Source: DATELY01 sp035276085 (lineage in GTDB: Bacteria > Pseudomonadota > Gammaproteobacteria > Steroidobacterales > Steroidobacteraceae). From it: DNA of 33,730 bases. Shown piece by piece: positions 8,088 to 16,822 of the stretch. The stretch covers positions 1-33,730 of the forward strand of contig DATELY010000057.1 of assembly GCA_035276085.1 (NCBI GenBank). The letters run 5' to 3'. Within the stretch, counting starts at the first letter, position 1. Each line of letters begins with the position of its first letter. A model generated the notes under the pieces. It saw nothing but the letters and a program-made list of their open reading frames with translations. It was not told the origin of the DNA and searched no databases. The position numbers and the translations under genes were made by a program.

Positions 8088-9032
8088 ATGCCAAATACTG
8101 ACAATCGAAAACCGATTCCCCGCAGCATCCTCATCTTTGGTGCGGCAGCACACATCGGTCGACCTCTTGCGCAATTTCTCCAGAAAGAGGCGCCATATAT
8201 CCGGCTGCGCCTTGTGAGCAGCCAGCCGGATCGCTGCGATGCACTTCATCGGGACTTTCCGCAGGCCGAGGTGCTCAGCGCCAACTATCAGGATGCTGCG
8301 TCTCTCGATCGTGCCGTTGAGGGCATGGAGGGAATATTCGTCATTACGCCTGGCGGAACCGATGAGGCCATCGCCATGACGAACTTCGTGGATGCGGTGA
8401 AGAAGGCGGATACAGCCGTTCACATTCTGCGAACGCTCGGCCTGCAACCCGAGGCGAATCCTCGCCGGATTCCGCCAGAGCTGCGCCAGCCACCAGCGCT
8501 TGGGCTGCCGGTCCAGCATCCCATTGCCAAGCGAATCCTCGACGAGAGTGATCTGCCGGTGACTTACCTGAACTTCGGCGCCACCTTCATGGACAATTTT
8601 TTCTGGATGAAAGAGGGTTTGCAGCGCGAGCGCAAGCTTATCTGGCACGATCGGCTGATCCCGTTCATCGATCCGCGCGACATTGCCGAAGTCGCCGGCC
8701 GAATGTTTCTATCGGACAACCACCGTCACATCGGCCAGTTCCACACGTTGAACAATGGCCACGACCTGATGCGCTACAGCGATGCCGCGGTGCTGATGAG
8801 CGAGGTGCTGGGCGAGAAAATCACTCACGACGGTAGCAAGGACAGCTTTCTCGCGGCCTATTCGCATCTGGCAGCGAGGTTGTGGTGGTTCTTCGAGTAT
8901 GAGCGGGAGAACGAGGTCGTCTGGGCGCGCAACGACTTCGTGGAGCGTATGTTGGGACGCAAACCGATCACTCTGAAGGAGTGGTTGCAAGAGAATGCAC
9001 GGAAACTGTTGGTGCCAGAAACCTCCAAGTAG
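8088..9032 (+). CDS. NmrA-like NAD(P)-binding protein
   Basis: A 314-residue NmrA/HSCARG-type atypical short-chain dehydrogenase fold. The Rossmann entry ILIFGAAAHIGRPL lies near residues 15-28 and GMEGIFVITPGGTDEA follows near 81-96. The usual third glycine of GxxGxxG is Ala here (GAAAHIG), whereas the truncated paralogue at 30518 keeps GAAGHIG, so nucleotide binding may be altered. Such proteins act as redox sensors or as oxidoreductases, and the Tyr-xxx-Lys catalytic pair is not obvious. No good ribosome-binding site precedes 8088. The open frame continues upstream through the marR ghost, which could allow translation as a longer fusion from 7788, but similarity to the paralogue starts only at about residue 7. 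The nearby operator suggests control by the MarR repressor. Confidence 0.8.
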   Translation: MPNTDNRKPIPRSILIFGAAAHIGRPLAQFLQKEAPYIRLRLVSSQPDRCDALHRDFPQAEVLSANYQDAASLDRAVEGMEGIFVITPGGTDEAIAMTNFVDAVKKADTAVHILRTLGLQPEANPRRIPPELRQPPALGLPVQHPIAKRILDESDLPVTYLNFGATFMDNFFWMKEGLQRERKLIWHDRLIPFIDPRDIAEVAGRMFLSDNHRHIGQFHTLNNGHDLMRYSDAAVLMSEVLGEKITHDGSKDSFLAAYSHLAARLWWFFEYERENEVVWARNDFVERMLGRKPITLKEWLQENARKLLVPETSK

Positions 9033-9256
9033 GGTCGCCAGTGCTCGCGCCGGCCAGTCGTGTTGCATAGGAGCCTGTCGTCTGACTGGGGCTGTCGGAA
9101 TTTCCGTGCTTAAGGCAAGCTGAGAATTGCTCGGAAGGTCGCAAAAAGTGGTCCGCGTAAAGGATAGCGAATTGGTTCATGGCTGTCTTCCAGTCATGAG
9201 CCGTCCGTCCGCAATCAGGGATCAGATAACCCCAGTGCCGGTCATTTAGAACTGCT

Positions 9257-9384
9257 AACGACAGACCACTGGTAGCCCCAGCATCGCCGGCAGCGGCACC
9301 AGCGTGTGCAGCCCGGTGGACTGGGAGGAATACACCCAGTGGCAGTGGACGACCGTCAAGGCTCGTGCGACGCGCTACCTGTTC
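9257..9384 (+). pseudogene. Ghost of a vanillin-dehydrogenase-type ALDH 3' end
   Basis: The frame reads IAGSGTSVCSPVDWEEYTQW then QWTTVKARATRYLF. The C-terminus of the intact aldehyde dehydrogenase at 13611-15086 reads ASGNGTSVGGPADWEQYTHW then QWVTVKDELPQYPF. The match is nearly residue for residue up to the terminal Phe, but the stop codon has been lost. Slightly upstream, NDRPLV in another frame corresponds to the NDQTIG segment. Only the last ~40 codons remain, in front of calA. With the marR ghost at 7869 it marks an eroded second ferulate-type cluster. Confidence 0.75.
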
Positions 9385-9501
9385 CGAGCTGAAAACAACG
9401 TCCTCAAGTGCTCACGCCTGAGGACGGTATCTCGCTACGTCCTCGCGCAGGCGGGGCGACATGTTTCAAAAAGAGCAGCAACTAAGAGGAAGGAGACAAG
9501 C

Positions 9502-10269
9502 ATGCAATTGAGCAACAAGACCATCGTGGTGACCGGCGCATCGTCCGGCATCGGCGCGGAGACCGCGCGCTTGCTGCGCTTTCACGGCGCGCGCGTGATC
9601 GGCGTGGACCGCAACGCGCCTGGTATAACGCTGGACGGTTATGTCCAGGCGGATCTGTCCACCTCCGAGGGGATCGATCAGGCGGTGAAGCAACTGCCGC
9701 CCCAGATCGACGCGCTGTGCAACATCGCCGGCGTGCCGGGTACGGCGGCGGTGGATCTGGTCGCGCGCGTCAACTATCTGGGGCTGCGGCATCTTACCGA
9801 GCACTTGCTGCCGCGCATGCCGCAGGGCAGCGCAATCGTCAACGTCGCCTCCGTTCTGGGTGCCGAATGGCCGCAGCGCGTTGATTTGCACAGGACGCTG
9901 GCGCAAACCGCAGGTTTTGATGCCGGCGCAGCCTGGCTGGCGGCACATCCTGTGCCGCAGGACACCTGCTATCAGTACTTCAAGGAAGCGCTGATCGTGT
10001 GGACGCTGACGCAGGCGCAGCAGCTGTTCCTGCAGCGCTCCGTGCGCATGAACTGCGTCGCGCCCGGCCCTGTATTCACACCCATCCTAGGCGATTTCGT
10101 CACCATGATTGGTGCCGAGCGTATGGAGAAAGATGCGCACCGGGTGAAGCGTCCCGCCTATCCGGACGAAATCGCGCCCATCATCGCGATGCTGTGCGCG
10201 GAGGAAACACGCTGGATCAACGGCGTGAACGTGCCCGTCGATGGCGGGCTCGCCTCCACCTACTACTGA
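9502..10269 (+). CDS. calA: Coniferyl-alcohol dehydrogenase (SDR family)
   Basis: A 255-residue classical short-chain dehydrogenase closest in feel to the coniferyl-alcohol dehydrogenase / 3-alpha-hydroxysteroid dehydrogenase group. TGASSGIGAETARLL (about 12-26) is the NAD(P) motif, NIAGVPGT (about 74-81) is characteristic of the CalA-like group in place of the usual NNAG, NVASVLG holds the catalytic Ser, and YQYFK holds the Tyr-xxx-Lys pair. The C-terminus GGLASTYY is typical of the family. It would oxidise coniferyl alcohol to coniferyl aldehyde in the cytoplasm. The start at 9502 is fixed by GGAAGGAGA just upstream. The longer open frame back to 9304 is the ALDH ghost, not part of this protein. 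An MFS gene follows in the same direction. Substrate assignment is by family and context. Confidence 0.82.
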   Translation: MQLSNKTIVVTGASSGIGAETARLLRFHGARVIGVDRNAPGITLDGYVQADLSTSEGIDQAVKQLPPQIDALCNIAGVPGTAAVDLVARVNYLGLRHLTEHLLPRMPQGSAIVNVASVLGAEWPQRVDLHRTLAQTAGFDAGAAWLAAHPVPQDTCYQYFKEALIVWTLTQAQQLFLQRSVRMNCVAPGPVFTPILGDFVTMIGAERMEKDAHRVKRPAYPDEIAPIIAMLCAEETRWINGVNVPVDGGLASTYY

Positions 10270-10392
10270 CGCCACATCCCCCCGTGCTTGGGCAGCCAAC
10301 AACGGGCTGCCCGCTGCCGCTTGCCCCGCCGAAATGTCCGGCTGCGCGACGCAGGTGTATCGCTTTGCCTGTCATCTGCCAAGGAGACCAAG

Positions 10393-11640
10393 ATGCAACA
10401 CGCAACACACGACACCAGGTATGAACGCAAGACGCTCACATTGATGGGACTGAGCTTCGGCCTGGTCGGGCTGGACCGCTGGATTATCGCGCCGTTGTTT
10501 CCGCAGATTCTGCAAGACCTCGGGCTGAACTATCAGCAATTGGGCAACCTGATCGGTATCCTGAGTCTGACATGGGGGGGCTGTGCGATTGTCATGGGCC
10601 GGCTGGCCGACCGCATCGGCCGCAAGAAGATTCTCGTTGTGACGATGGTGGCGTTCTCCGCGCTGTCGGGCCTGTCCGGCCTCGCTACCGGCTTTGCGAG
10701 CCTGATGCTGATCCGTGCCGCAATGGGCGTGGCCGAAGGCGCGTTTACGCCCGCCAGCGTGGTCGCCACCGGCGAGGCATCGCTGCCGTCGCGCCTGGGC
10801 TTCAACCAGGGGCTGCAAATGAGCATGTTCTCGCTGCTCGGGCTGGGTTTTGCGCCCATCATCGCCACCCAATTGTTGCAGGTTTTGCCGTCGTGGCACT
10901 GGGTCTTCATGGTGTCGTCGGTTCCAGGTCTGATCACGGCGGTGTTGATTGCGCGCACGCTGCGTAACGATGCGCCGGCGCCCGTCGGCGCTAGTGCCCA
11001 GCCCGGCGCCGGCTCGGGGAGGTTGTTGCGTTCCCGCAATGTCATGCTGGCTACGCTGGCCGTGCTGTGCGCGATGGCGGGTATCTTCGTGATTAGTGCG
11101 ATGGTGCCGGTCTACCTTGAGCACGTGCTCAAGCTGAGCACACAGGATATGGGTTTCGTGGTGTCGGCCATCGGGTTCGGCGGGTTTGTCGGCTCCTTTG
11201 GTCTGGCGGCCCTGTCGGACCGGGTTGGTCGCAAGCCGGCTGCCATCGGTGCCTTCGTCGGCGCGGCAGTGCTGGTGTACGCCTTTGCGCAGACCGGTGC
11301 CAACCCGAAGCTGCTGTTCGCCTTGTTGTTTGGCCTGTCGGTGTGCGCGCTCGGTTTGCTCGGTTTGATCGCGGGGCCGATCGCCACGGAGGCGGCGCCG
11401 GTTGGGCTCATTGCCTCGTCGGTCGGCTTTGTGGCGGGCGTTGGGGAGATCTTTGGCGGCGGACTGGCGCCAGCCTTGGCGGGCTATGTTGCCCAGCACT
11501 TCGGGCTGCCCTACATGTTGCACGTTGCACTGGGCGGTTTCGTCTGTGGCGGCGTCGTGTCGCTCTTCCTAATCGAGACCGCGCCGTCTCGCCAGCGTGG
11601 GCCCGGCGTGGCCGCCTTGGGAGCCGGGCTCGACCAGTAG
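10393..11640 (+). CDS. MFS transporter, probable aromatic-acid uptake
   Basis: A 415-residue major facilitator protein with about twelve hydrophobic helices. The loop 2-3 signature is GRLADRIGRKK near residue 70 and its half-repeat ALSDRVGRKP lies near 275. A short loop with DAPAPVGASAQPGAG near residues 195-210 separates the two six-helix halves. The start is fixed by CCAAGGAGACC before 10393; the longer frame back to 10288 lacks a signal. The gene lies 123 bp behind calA and before a MetA-type outer-membrane gene, so it most likely imports a phenylpropanoid such as ferulate or coniferyl alcohol by proton symport across the inner membrane. The exact substrate is not readable. Confidence 0.8.
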   Translation: MQHATHDTRYERKTLTLMGLSFGLVGLDRWIIAPLFPQILQDLGLNYQQLGNLIGILSLTWGGCAIVMGRLADRIGRKKILVVTMVAFSALSGLSGLATGFASLMLIRAAMGVAEGAFTPASVVATGEASLPSRLGFNQGLQMSMFSLLGLGFAPIIATQLLQVLPSWHWVFMVSSVPGLITAVLIARTLRNDAPAPVGASAQPGAGSGRLLRSRNVMLATLAVLCAMAGIFVISAMVPVYLEHVLKLSTQDMGFVVSAIGFGGFVGSFGLAALSDRVGRKPAAIGAFVGAAVLVYAFAQTGANPKLLFALLFGLSVCALGLLGLIAGPIATEAAPVGLIASSVGFVAGVGEIFGGGLAPALAGYVAQHFGLPYMLHVALGGFVCGGVVSLFLIETAPSRQRGPGVAALGAGLDQ

Positions 11641-11752
11641 CTCACCCGCATTTCCGCCACGCGTGATACACAGAACACAACATCAAGGTCTCGGTCGAGC
11701 TTTGCCTTCCCCTGGGGAGGACGTCTTCGGGCGAGCTCACAGGGGAGACATC

Positions 11753-12705
11753 ATGCACATCCAACACATCAAGCGGACATTGCTGGCCGACTGTCTGAGC
11801 GTCCGCGCTTGTGCGGCCTGGGCCCTCGACCAACCTTCCGCCAACGTGCGCGGCACCAGCTTCTTCGATTGCGAACCGCTGCCCGGCGGTCCGGGGTTTT
11901 ACTTCGTCGAGTACCTGACCCAGTATTCCGCCAGCAAATTGATGAACAACGGCGGCAATCAGCCCGCTTTTCCGCCCAAGCAGAAGATCGACGTGACGGT
12001 GCCGGTGACTCAGTTGCTCTTTGTGCCGGAGGGCGCCAAGTGGGGCAAGGGCAACAAGCAGCTCGGCTTCTAGGGGGGCTGCCATTGGGGGGGCATCGGC
12101 CCGTGTCGATGATGGCATGCACAACGCCGTCCTCAAAGGGACGCACAGTATTGGCGATGTGTTGGCCGGAGCTTCGCTGCAGTTCCGTCATGGGGGTGCA
12201 GGGGCCACTATTCTCGCAGCGCTTCGAGTTGCAGGTGATTGCCCCGACGAGCCACTATGGCCAGAGTGCAGCGGTCAGCCCCGGCAGCAACTTCTGGCCC
12301 TATGAACCGTACTGTGCGTTGACTGTCTGGGCCCCCGATGCTGAGCATCAGTGTTCGCTTCAGTTGCTTGTGGAATGCCTGCAATAGCAATCCGAATGCC
12401 TCGTTCGGCACCGATGCAACGTCCACCCAGGCTGGTCAGGCGCTGCACGGCAATTTTGCCGTGCAGTATGAGATCAGGAACGGGCTGGTGGCGGGTCTGA
12501 GCGGTTATTGGCTCAGGCAGATCAGCGATACCAAGGTCAATGGCACCAACACGCCCGGCCGGCGCGAGCAGGTGGTCGGGGTTAGTCCGGCGGCAATGGT
12601 CGCGCTCTCGCCCAAGGACTTCCTGCTCTTCAATTGCTATCGCGAATTCGTGCGCAACCGCGCCGAGGGGCGACAAGTTCCAGTCGCTACAACCACCAAT
12701 TCTGA
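11753..12705 (+). pseudogene. Frameshifted MetA-pathway phenol-degradation-type outer-membrane protein
   Basis: The remains belong to the 'phenol MetA' outer-membrane channel family (PF13557 type, about 310 residues). A strong ribosome-binding site (AGGGGAGAC) precedes the ATG at 11753, and the first frame reads VRGTSFFDCEPLPGGPGFY, VEYLTQYSASKLMNNGG and QKIDVTVPVTQLLFVPEGAK, then stops at 12073. The family pattern resumes in other frames: VLKGTHSIGDVLAGASLQF, SQRFELQVIAPTSHYGQ, VSPGSNFWPYEPYCALT, FAVQYEIRNGLVAGLSGYW and ALSPKDFLLFN, ending with RYNHQF and the TGA at 12703-12705. At least four frameshifts are needed. It would have completed a calA-MFS-channel uptake operon; as it stands the channel cannot be made. 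Confidence 0.8.
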
Positions 12706-13005
12706 GCGGCTGTCGTCCTCGCGCAGGCGCACTGCTGCCCGGAGTAAATATGGAGGAGAGGTCGGAAGGCGTTGCAGCCGTTGGCTAGGCAGGGTTGACC
12801 TGTGAGCGCCAACTCAGTTAAACCAAGGGCTGCAACGTGCATAGGAAAGCGGACTGCAAGAGCGATTGAAAGCGCCGCTGCGGGGGATGTTCGATCGGCT
12901 GGTGTGCGATAAGGGAGTCGACAACCACAGCAAGGGATTGGGCTGCTGGCTATTCATACGCGAGCAGAATTGCCCCCCGGCGAGCGGCTAAAATCGTGGG
13001 CCGGT
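12706..13005. other. Gene-free stretch, nothing recognised
   Basis: A short plus-strand frame at about 12860-12985 (RGMFDRLVCDKGVDNHSKGL and neighbours) looks protein-like but has no start and matches no family I can name. It may be a mobile-element scrap next to the IS3 remnant. Confidence 0.3.
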
Positions 13006-13300
13006 TTATGCCGTAATTCCGAGGTTATTCCGCGATTCGATTGAGCTGTGTGAGCAGAGCGCGACCTGGATCCGTTTTGTGTTGTATCGGCGGAGGTAAT
13101 ACTCAAGTACCTCAAGGTATTGCTCGACAGTCGTTAGCCCGCCAATCTCGAGCATATAACAACTCCGTTTTCAGCCGCCCGAAGAAACCTTAGCAGGCCG
13201 CATCATCGGGCGAATAAGCCTCGCATCGTGTATCCAAGAGTGCCATCCCGGCACAACGATAGTGCGCACCGCGATCGGAATGGACCACAGGCTGTTTATC
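13006..13300 (-). pseudogene. IS3-family OrfB transposase, C-terminal remnant
   Basis: The minus strand contains the end of an IS3-family integrase-core transposase. Across frames it reads KQPVVHSDRGAHYR, DTRCEAYSPDDAAC with a stop, GFFGRLKTELLYARDW, then TTVEQYLEVLEYYLRRYNTK and RIQVAL, with the final stop at 13006-13008. In intact members these blocks carry the second Asp (HSDRG) and the catalytic Glu (EGFFGRLK). Here a TAA codon replaces that Glu. The fragment lies between the convergent plus- and minus-strand catabolic operons. Confidence 0.8.
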
Positions 13301-13312
13301 CGCGATTAGCCT

Positions 13313-13339
13313 GAAGCCCCGACCTCAGGCCGGGGCTTC
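13313..13339. repeat. 9-bp inverted repeat between convergent operons
   Basis: GAAGCCCCG (13313-13321) pairs with CGGGGCTTC (13331-13339) around a 9-nt loop. The stem is strong but neither strand has a following T-tract, so a classical terminator call is not secure. Its place between convergent transcription units (plus-strand metA-like remnant, minus-strand vdh end) would suit a bidirectional transcription barrier. Confidence 0.45.
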
Positions 13340-13610
13340 GCGCCACGTTGGGGTAAAAACGCGCCTTTCTGGCGGCGTCGTGTAGCGGCTGCGCAGCCGG
13401 TTTGATATCCGAAACAACAAGACACTGACGCCAAGCCTGTGGGGGAGAGTTGGGGCGACGTTTCCAGGCAAGCCGCTGCGATCACTTTGCACGTCCTGAT
13501 CGGATGCGCCGCTGGCGCACTGCGTGCAAGAAAGTGACGCATCACGCTACACTCGCGCCCAACTCGAATGATGTACCGCAGGCCCGGCCGTCGCGATAAC
13601 CTGAGCAATG

Positions 13611-15086
13611 TCAGAAGGGATATTGCGGCAGTTCGTCCTTGACCGTGACCCACTGCCAGTGTGTGTACTGCTCCCAGTCGGCCGGACCGCCGACGCTGGT
13701 GCCGTTGCCGGAAGCGCCGGTGCCGCCGAACGGGTTGACCACCTCGTCGCCGATGGTCTGGTCGTTGATGTGCAGCAACCCGGTGTGCAGGCGCTCACCG
13801 AGCGCCAGCGCGCGCCCGACCGAGGCAGAGACGATGCCCGCCGACAGCCCGTACTCGGTGTTGGAGGCCAGCTCAGCGGCCTCCTCGTCGGTGTCGAACA
13901 CGATGACGTTGGCGACGGGGCCGAACACCTCCTCGTCGAACGCGCGCATGCCCGGCTTGACGTTGGACAGCACAGTCGGCGCGTAGAACAGGCCCTCGTG
14001 CGTGGCGCCGGCCTCCACCACCGCACCGGCGGCGACCGAGGCGTCGACGATGTCTTTGATATGCTGCAACTGGCGCTGGTCGATGATTGGCCCGAGCGCA
14101 GCCGGCTGCGTGGCCGGGTCGCCGACTGGGAGTCGACGCGCCTTTTCGGCCAGGCGTCGAGTCAACTCGGCGGCGATCGGGCGCTGCACCAGCACGCGGC
14201 CGGTCGCCATGCAGATCTGGCCTTGGTGGAAGTAGGCGCCGAACGCCACCGCTGAAGCCGCCTTGTCCAGGTCGGCATCATCAAGCACGATCAGCGCGTT
14301 CTTGCCGCCCAGCTCCAGCGCGACCTTCTTCAGATGCTTGCCGGCCAGTTCGCCGATCTTGCGGCCGGCCGCTGTCGAGCCGGTGAATGCGATCATTTGC
14401 ACTCCCGGCGCCTCCACCAGCGCCTGCCCGACATCGGCGCCGCCAGGGAGGACGTGCAGTACACCCTTTGGCAGTCCGGCCTGTTCCAGCGCTGCAGCGA
14501 CTACGATGCCGCCAGTGAACGGCGTGCGCGGGTCGGGCTTGAGCACCACCGCGTTGCCGACCGCCAGCGCCGGCGCTACCGAGCGCAGGCCTAGCACCAG
14601 CGGGAAATTGAACGGCGAGATCACCCCGACCACGCCCAGCGGTAGCCGCCGCGCCAGGCTCAGCCGGCCCGGCGCGCTCGGTAGCACTTGCCCCTGCGCC
14701 TGCAGCGGCATCGCCGCAGCCTGCTGGAGCTGCACGATCGCCTCGCGGGTCTCGTGTTCGCCCTTGGCGCCGATTCCCCCAGTCTCGCGTGCGATCAGCG
14801 CCGCAACTGCGGCGGCGTCGCGTTCGAGGATCTGAGCAGCGCGGCGCAGCACCGCAGCGCGCTCGCGCGGCGGGGTGGCGGTCCAGGCCTTCTGGGCGGC
14901 ACGCGCCTGCGCGACCGCAGCCACTACGTCCTCGGGGTTGGCCAAGCCGACTTCGTGGAGCGGCCTGCCGCTGGCCGGCTCGATCACCTGCAGGGTGCCG
15001 CTGCGGGCGGCGATCCACTCGCCGTTAAAGATGCGCCCACTCCAGTGGGTGGAATCGGTAAGAACGATGGGGTCTTGATGGCTCAT
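13611..15086 (-). CDS. vdh: Vanillin dehydrogenase (aldehyde dehydrogenase)
   Basis: A 491-residue NAD(P)-dependent aldehyde dehydrogenase of the vanillin/benzaldehyde dehydrogenase subgroup. SPFNFP (about 157-162) holds the oxyanion Asn, FTGSTAAGR (about 234-242) is the cofactor loop, VALELGGKN contains the general base Glu-258, and QGQICMATGR contains the catalytic Cys-292. The C-terminus DWEQYTHWQWVTVKDELP is characteristic of the group. It would oxidise vanillin from the Ech reaction to vanillate. The start at 15086 (MSHQDPIVL) is preferred because family similarity begins there; an upstream in-frame ATG at 15134 adds 16 unlikely residues. It is the last gene of the minus-strand marR-ech-fcs-vdh operon, 84 bp after fcs. 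A decayed C-terminal copy lies at 9257-9384. No vanillate demethylase oxygenase is in the window. Confidence 0.9.
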   Translation of the reverse strand: MSHQDPIVLTDSTHWSGRIFNGEWIAARSGTLQVIEPASGRPLHEVGLANPEDVVAAVAQARAAQKAWTATPPRERAAVLRRAAQILERDAAAVAALIARETGGIGAKGEHETREAIVQLQQAAAMPLQAQGQVLPSAPGRLSLARRLPLGVVGVISPFNFPLVLGLRSVAPALAVGNAVVLKPDPRTPFTGGIVVAAALEQAGLPKGVLHVLPGGADVGQALVEAPGVQMIAFTGSTAAGRKIGELAGKHLKKVALELGGKNALIVLDDADLDKAASAVAFGAYFHQGQICMATGRVLVQRPIAAELTRRLAEKARRLPVGDPATQPAALGPIIDQRQLQHIKDIVDASVAAGAVVEAGATHEGLFYAPTVLSNVKPGMRAFDEEVFGPVANVIVFDTDEEAAELASNTEYGLSAGIVSASVGRALALGERLHTGLLHINDQTIGDEVVNPFGGTGASGNGTSVGGPADWEQYTHWQWVTVKDELPQYPF

Positions 15087-15170
15087 GTCGGTGACTTCTG
15101 GTTGATGTCTACGATGGGCGTGTTCAGAACACATGAAAGGGCATATGCGATGAGGACGGAGGGGGAGGAA

Positions 15171-16652
15171 TCAGCGCTCCAGCTCGCGCACCATCTCCTT
15201 GAGCTGAGCCTTCTGCAGCTTGCCGGTGGCCGTGCGAGGCAACGCGGCGACGAAGTGCACATGACGGGGCAGCTTGTAACGGGCCAGCCGAGCGCCCAGG
15301 AACTCCAGCACGTCGGCGGTATCCAGGTCGGCATGTACCGGCACAATCGCCAGGTAGCCGACCTCTCCCCACTGCGGGTCGGGCACGCCGACCACCGCGC
15401 ATTCTGCGATTCCCGGGTGTTCGCCGAGCGCGGCCTCGATTTCGGCCGGATAGACGTTCTCTCCGCCGGAGATGTACATGTCCTTCTTGCGGTCGACAAT
15501 CCAGAAGAAGTCGTCCTCGTCGTAGCGCACGATGTCGCCGGTGTGCAGCCAGCCCTCTGTGTCAATTGACTTGGCGGTCTCTTCCGGTTCCTGCCAATAG
15601 CCGGGTGTCAGGTTCGGCCCGCGCAGCAGCAACTCGCCTGGCGTATGAGCCGCGCAGTCGCGCCCCTGCGCATCGACGACACGGGTCTGCATACCCGGCG
15701 CGGGAACCCCGACCGAACCGAGTTTGGCGCGGATCATTTCCCGATCGACTGGCATGCCGAACACGGTGCCGGTCTCGCTCATGCCGAAGCCGGAAACCAT
15801 CGGCACACCGTCTTCGAGCCACGCGGCGATGTCCTCGACCGCATGCGGCGCGCCGCCGGTCATCAACGCGGTGACGCGCCTCAGTCGCGCCGGGTCGAAG
15901 CCGGGCTGTTTACGCAAGGCCAGTAGCATTTGTGGCACGCCGCCGTAGTGGCTGATGCCCAGCGACGGATCCATCAGCCAGGCCAGCGTGCGCGCCGGCT
16001 CGAAGCCATCGGAAACCTGGATCGAGCCGCCCTGCGTCAGCACCGGCCGTACGTTTGCGATCAGGCCGATCACATGAAACATGGGACCCTCGCACAGGAA
16101 GCTGCTATTCCCATCCACACGCGTGCAGGTGGCGAAGTTCCAAGCGCTGTGCTGCAGGTTGCCTTCGGTCAGCATCACGCCTTTCGAATGACCGGAGGTA
16201 CCGGAAGTGAATAGCACCAGGCTGGGACGCGCTGGATCAATGGTCGTGGCGGCCAGTGGCGCGAGCGCCTCGGCTGCATGGGCGAACTCCGCCAGCGCTT
16301 CGGCCTGCGGCAGTGCCTGTGCCAGCGCGTCGCCGAGCAGCAGGCGCGGGCGGATACGTGCGAGTTGTGTGGTGATCTCCGCGCTGCTCAGGCGCCAGTT
16401 CAATGGCACATAGATCGCCCCAATCCGGGCGCAGGCAAAGTGCAGAGCGACCTGCCAGGCGCTGTTGCGCGCGAGCACCGCGACGCGTTCGCCAACGCTG
16501 ATCCCGCGCGCGGTCAGCGCCGTGGCCAGTTGGCCGATTAGACGATCGAATTCGATGTAGCGATATTCGCGCCCGTGCACAAGGTCACGCGCGGCCAGCC
16601 GCTGTGGTGTCAAACGCGCATGGAAGGCTATGCAATCGACGGGCGTAGTCAT
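15171..16652 (-). CDS. fcs: Feruloyl-CoA synthetase
   Basis: A 493-residue AMP-forming acyl-CoA ligase. The P-loop-like LFTSGTSGHSKGVM lies at about 148-161, GFGMSETG near 285, the hinge motif HTGDIVRYDEDDFFWIVDRK near 380 and TATGKLQKAQLKE, with the C-terminal adenylation Lys, near 480. With ech and vdh beside it the substrate is most likely ferulate and related hydroxycinnamates: ATP- and CoA-dependent activation, in the cytoplasm. The start at 16652 is chosen because GGGGAGC lies 7 nt upstream; the frame is open back to 16694 without a better signal. It is 170 bp downstream of ech. This is a short, bacterial Fcs type, clearly different from the second ligase of the window at 23597. Confidence 0.88.
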   Translation of the reverse strand: MTTPVDCIAFHARLTPQRLAARDLVHGREYRYIEFDRLIGQLATALTARGISVGERVAVLARNSAWQVALHFACARIGAIYVPLNWRLSSAEITTQLARIRPRLLLGDALAQALPQAEALAEFAHAAEALAPLAATTIDPARPSLVLFTSGTSGHSKGVMLTEGNLQHSAWNFATCTRVDGNSSFLCEGPMFHVIGLIANVRPVLTQGGSIQVSDGFEPARTLAWLMDPSLGISHYGGVPQMLLALRKQPGFDPARLRRVTALMTGGAPHAVEDIAAWLEDGVPMVSGFGMSETGTVFGMPVDREMIRAKLGSVGVPAPGMQTRVVDAQGRDCAAHTPGELLLRGPNLTPGYWQEPEETAKSIDTEGWLHTGDIVRYDEDDFFWIVDRKKDMYISGGENVYPAEIEAALGEHPGIAECAVVGVPDPQWGEVGYLAIVPVHADLDTADVLEFLGARLARYKLPRHVHFVAALPRTATGKLQKAQLKEMVRELER

Positions 16653-16822
16653 GTCAGCTCCCCGCACACGGCGACCGATTTCCAGACCAGACACTCCCCT
16701 GCCTGCCCACGGCTGGCGTCGCCGCGCAGGGTCTCAAACCAAGCATTCATTATTATTCCCTCCTCTGGCGTCGCAGCGGTGCGGCCCCGTGTCATTCAAC
16801 TGCAGGGGCCAGGCCGGCACTG

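Noticed and set aside
9304..9501. N-terminal extension of the coniferyl-alcohol dehydrogenase
   Set aside because: The extra 66 residues are the relic of a vdh C-terminus followed by non-coding sequence. The strong ribosome-binding site and the family start are at 9502.
10372..11523. 383-residue minus-strand open frame opposite the MFS gene
   Set aside because: It is rich in Gln, Arg and His with no hydrophobic core, which is typical of an antisense shadow of a GC-rich membrane protein gene. The plus strand has a full MFS protein with a good ribosome-binding site.
13224..13232. GTATCCA half-site as a third MarR operator
   Set aside because: The second half of the palindrome is missing and the site lies inside the IS3 remnant, with no promoter context.
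14688..15569. 293-residue plus-strand open frame across the vdh/fcs junction
   Set aside because: It runs antisense to two well-supported enzymes and has no domain or ribosome-binding site.
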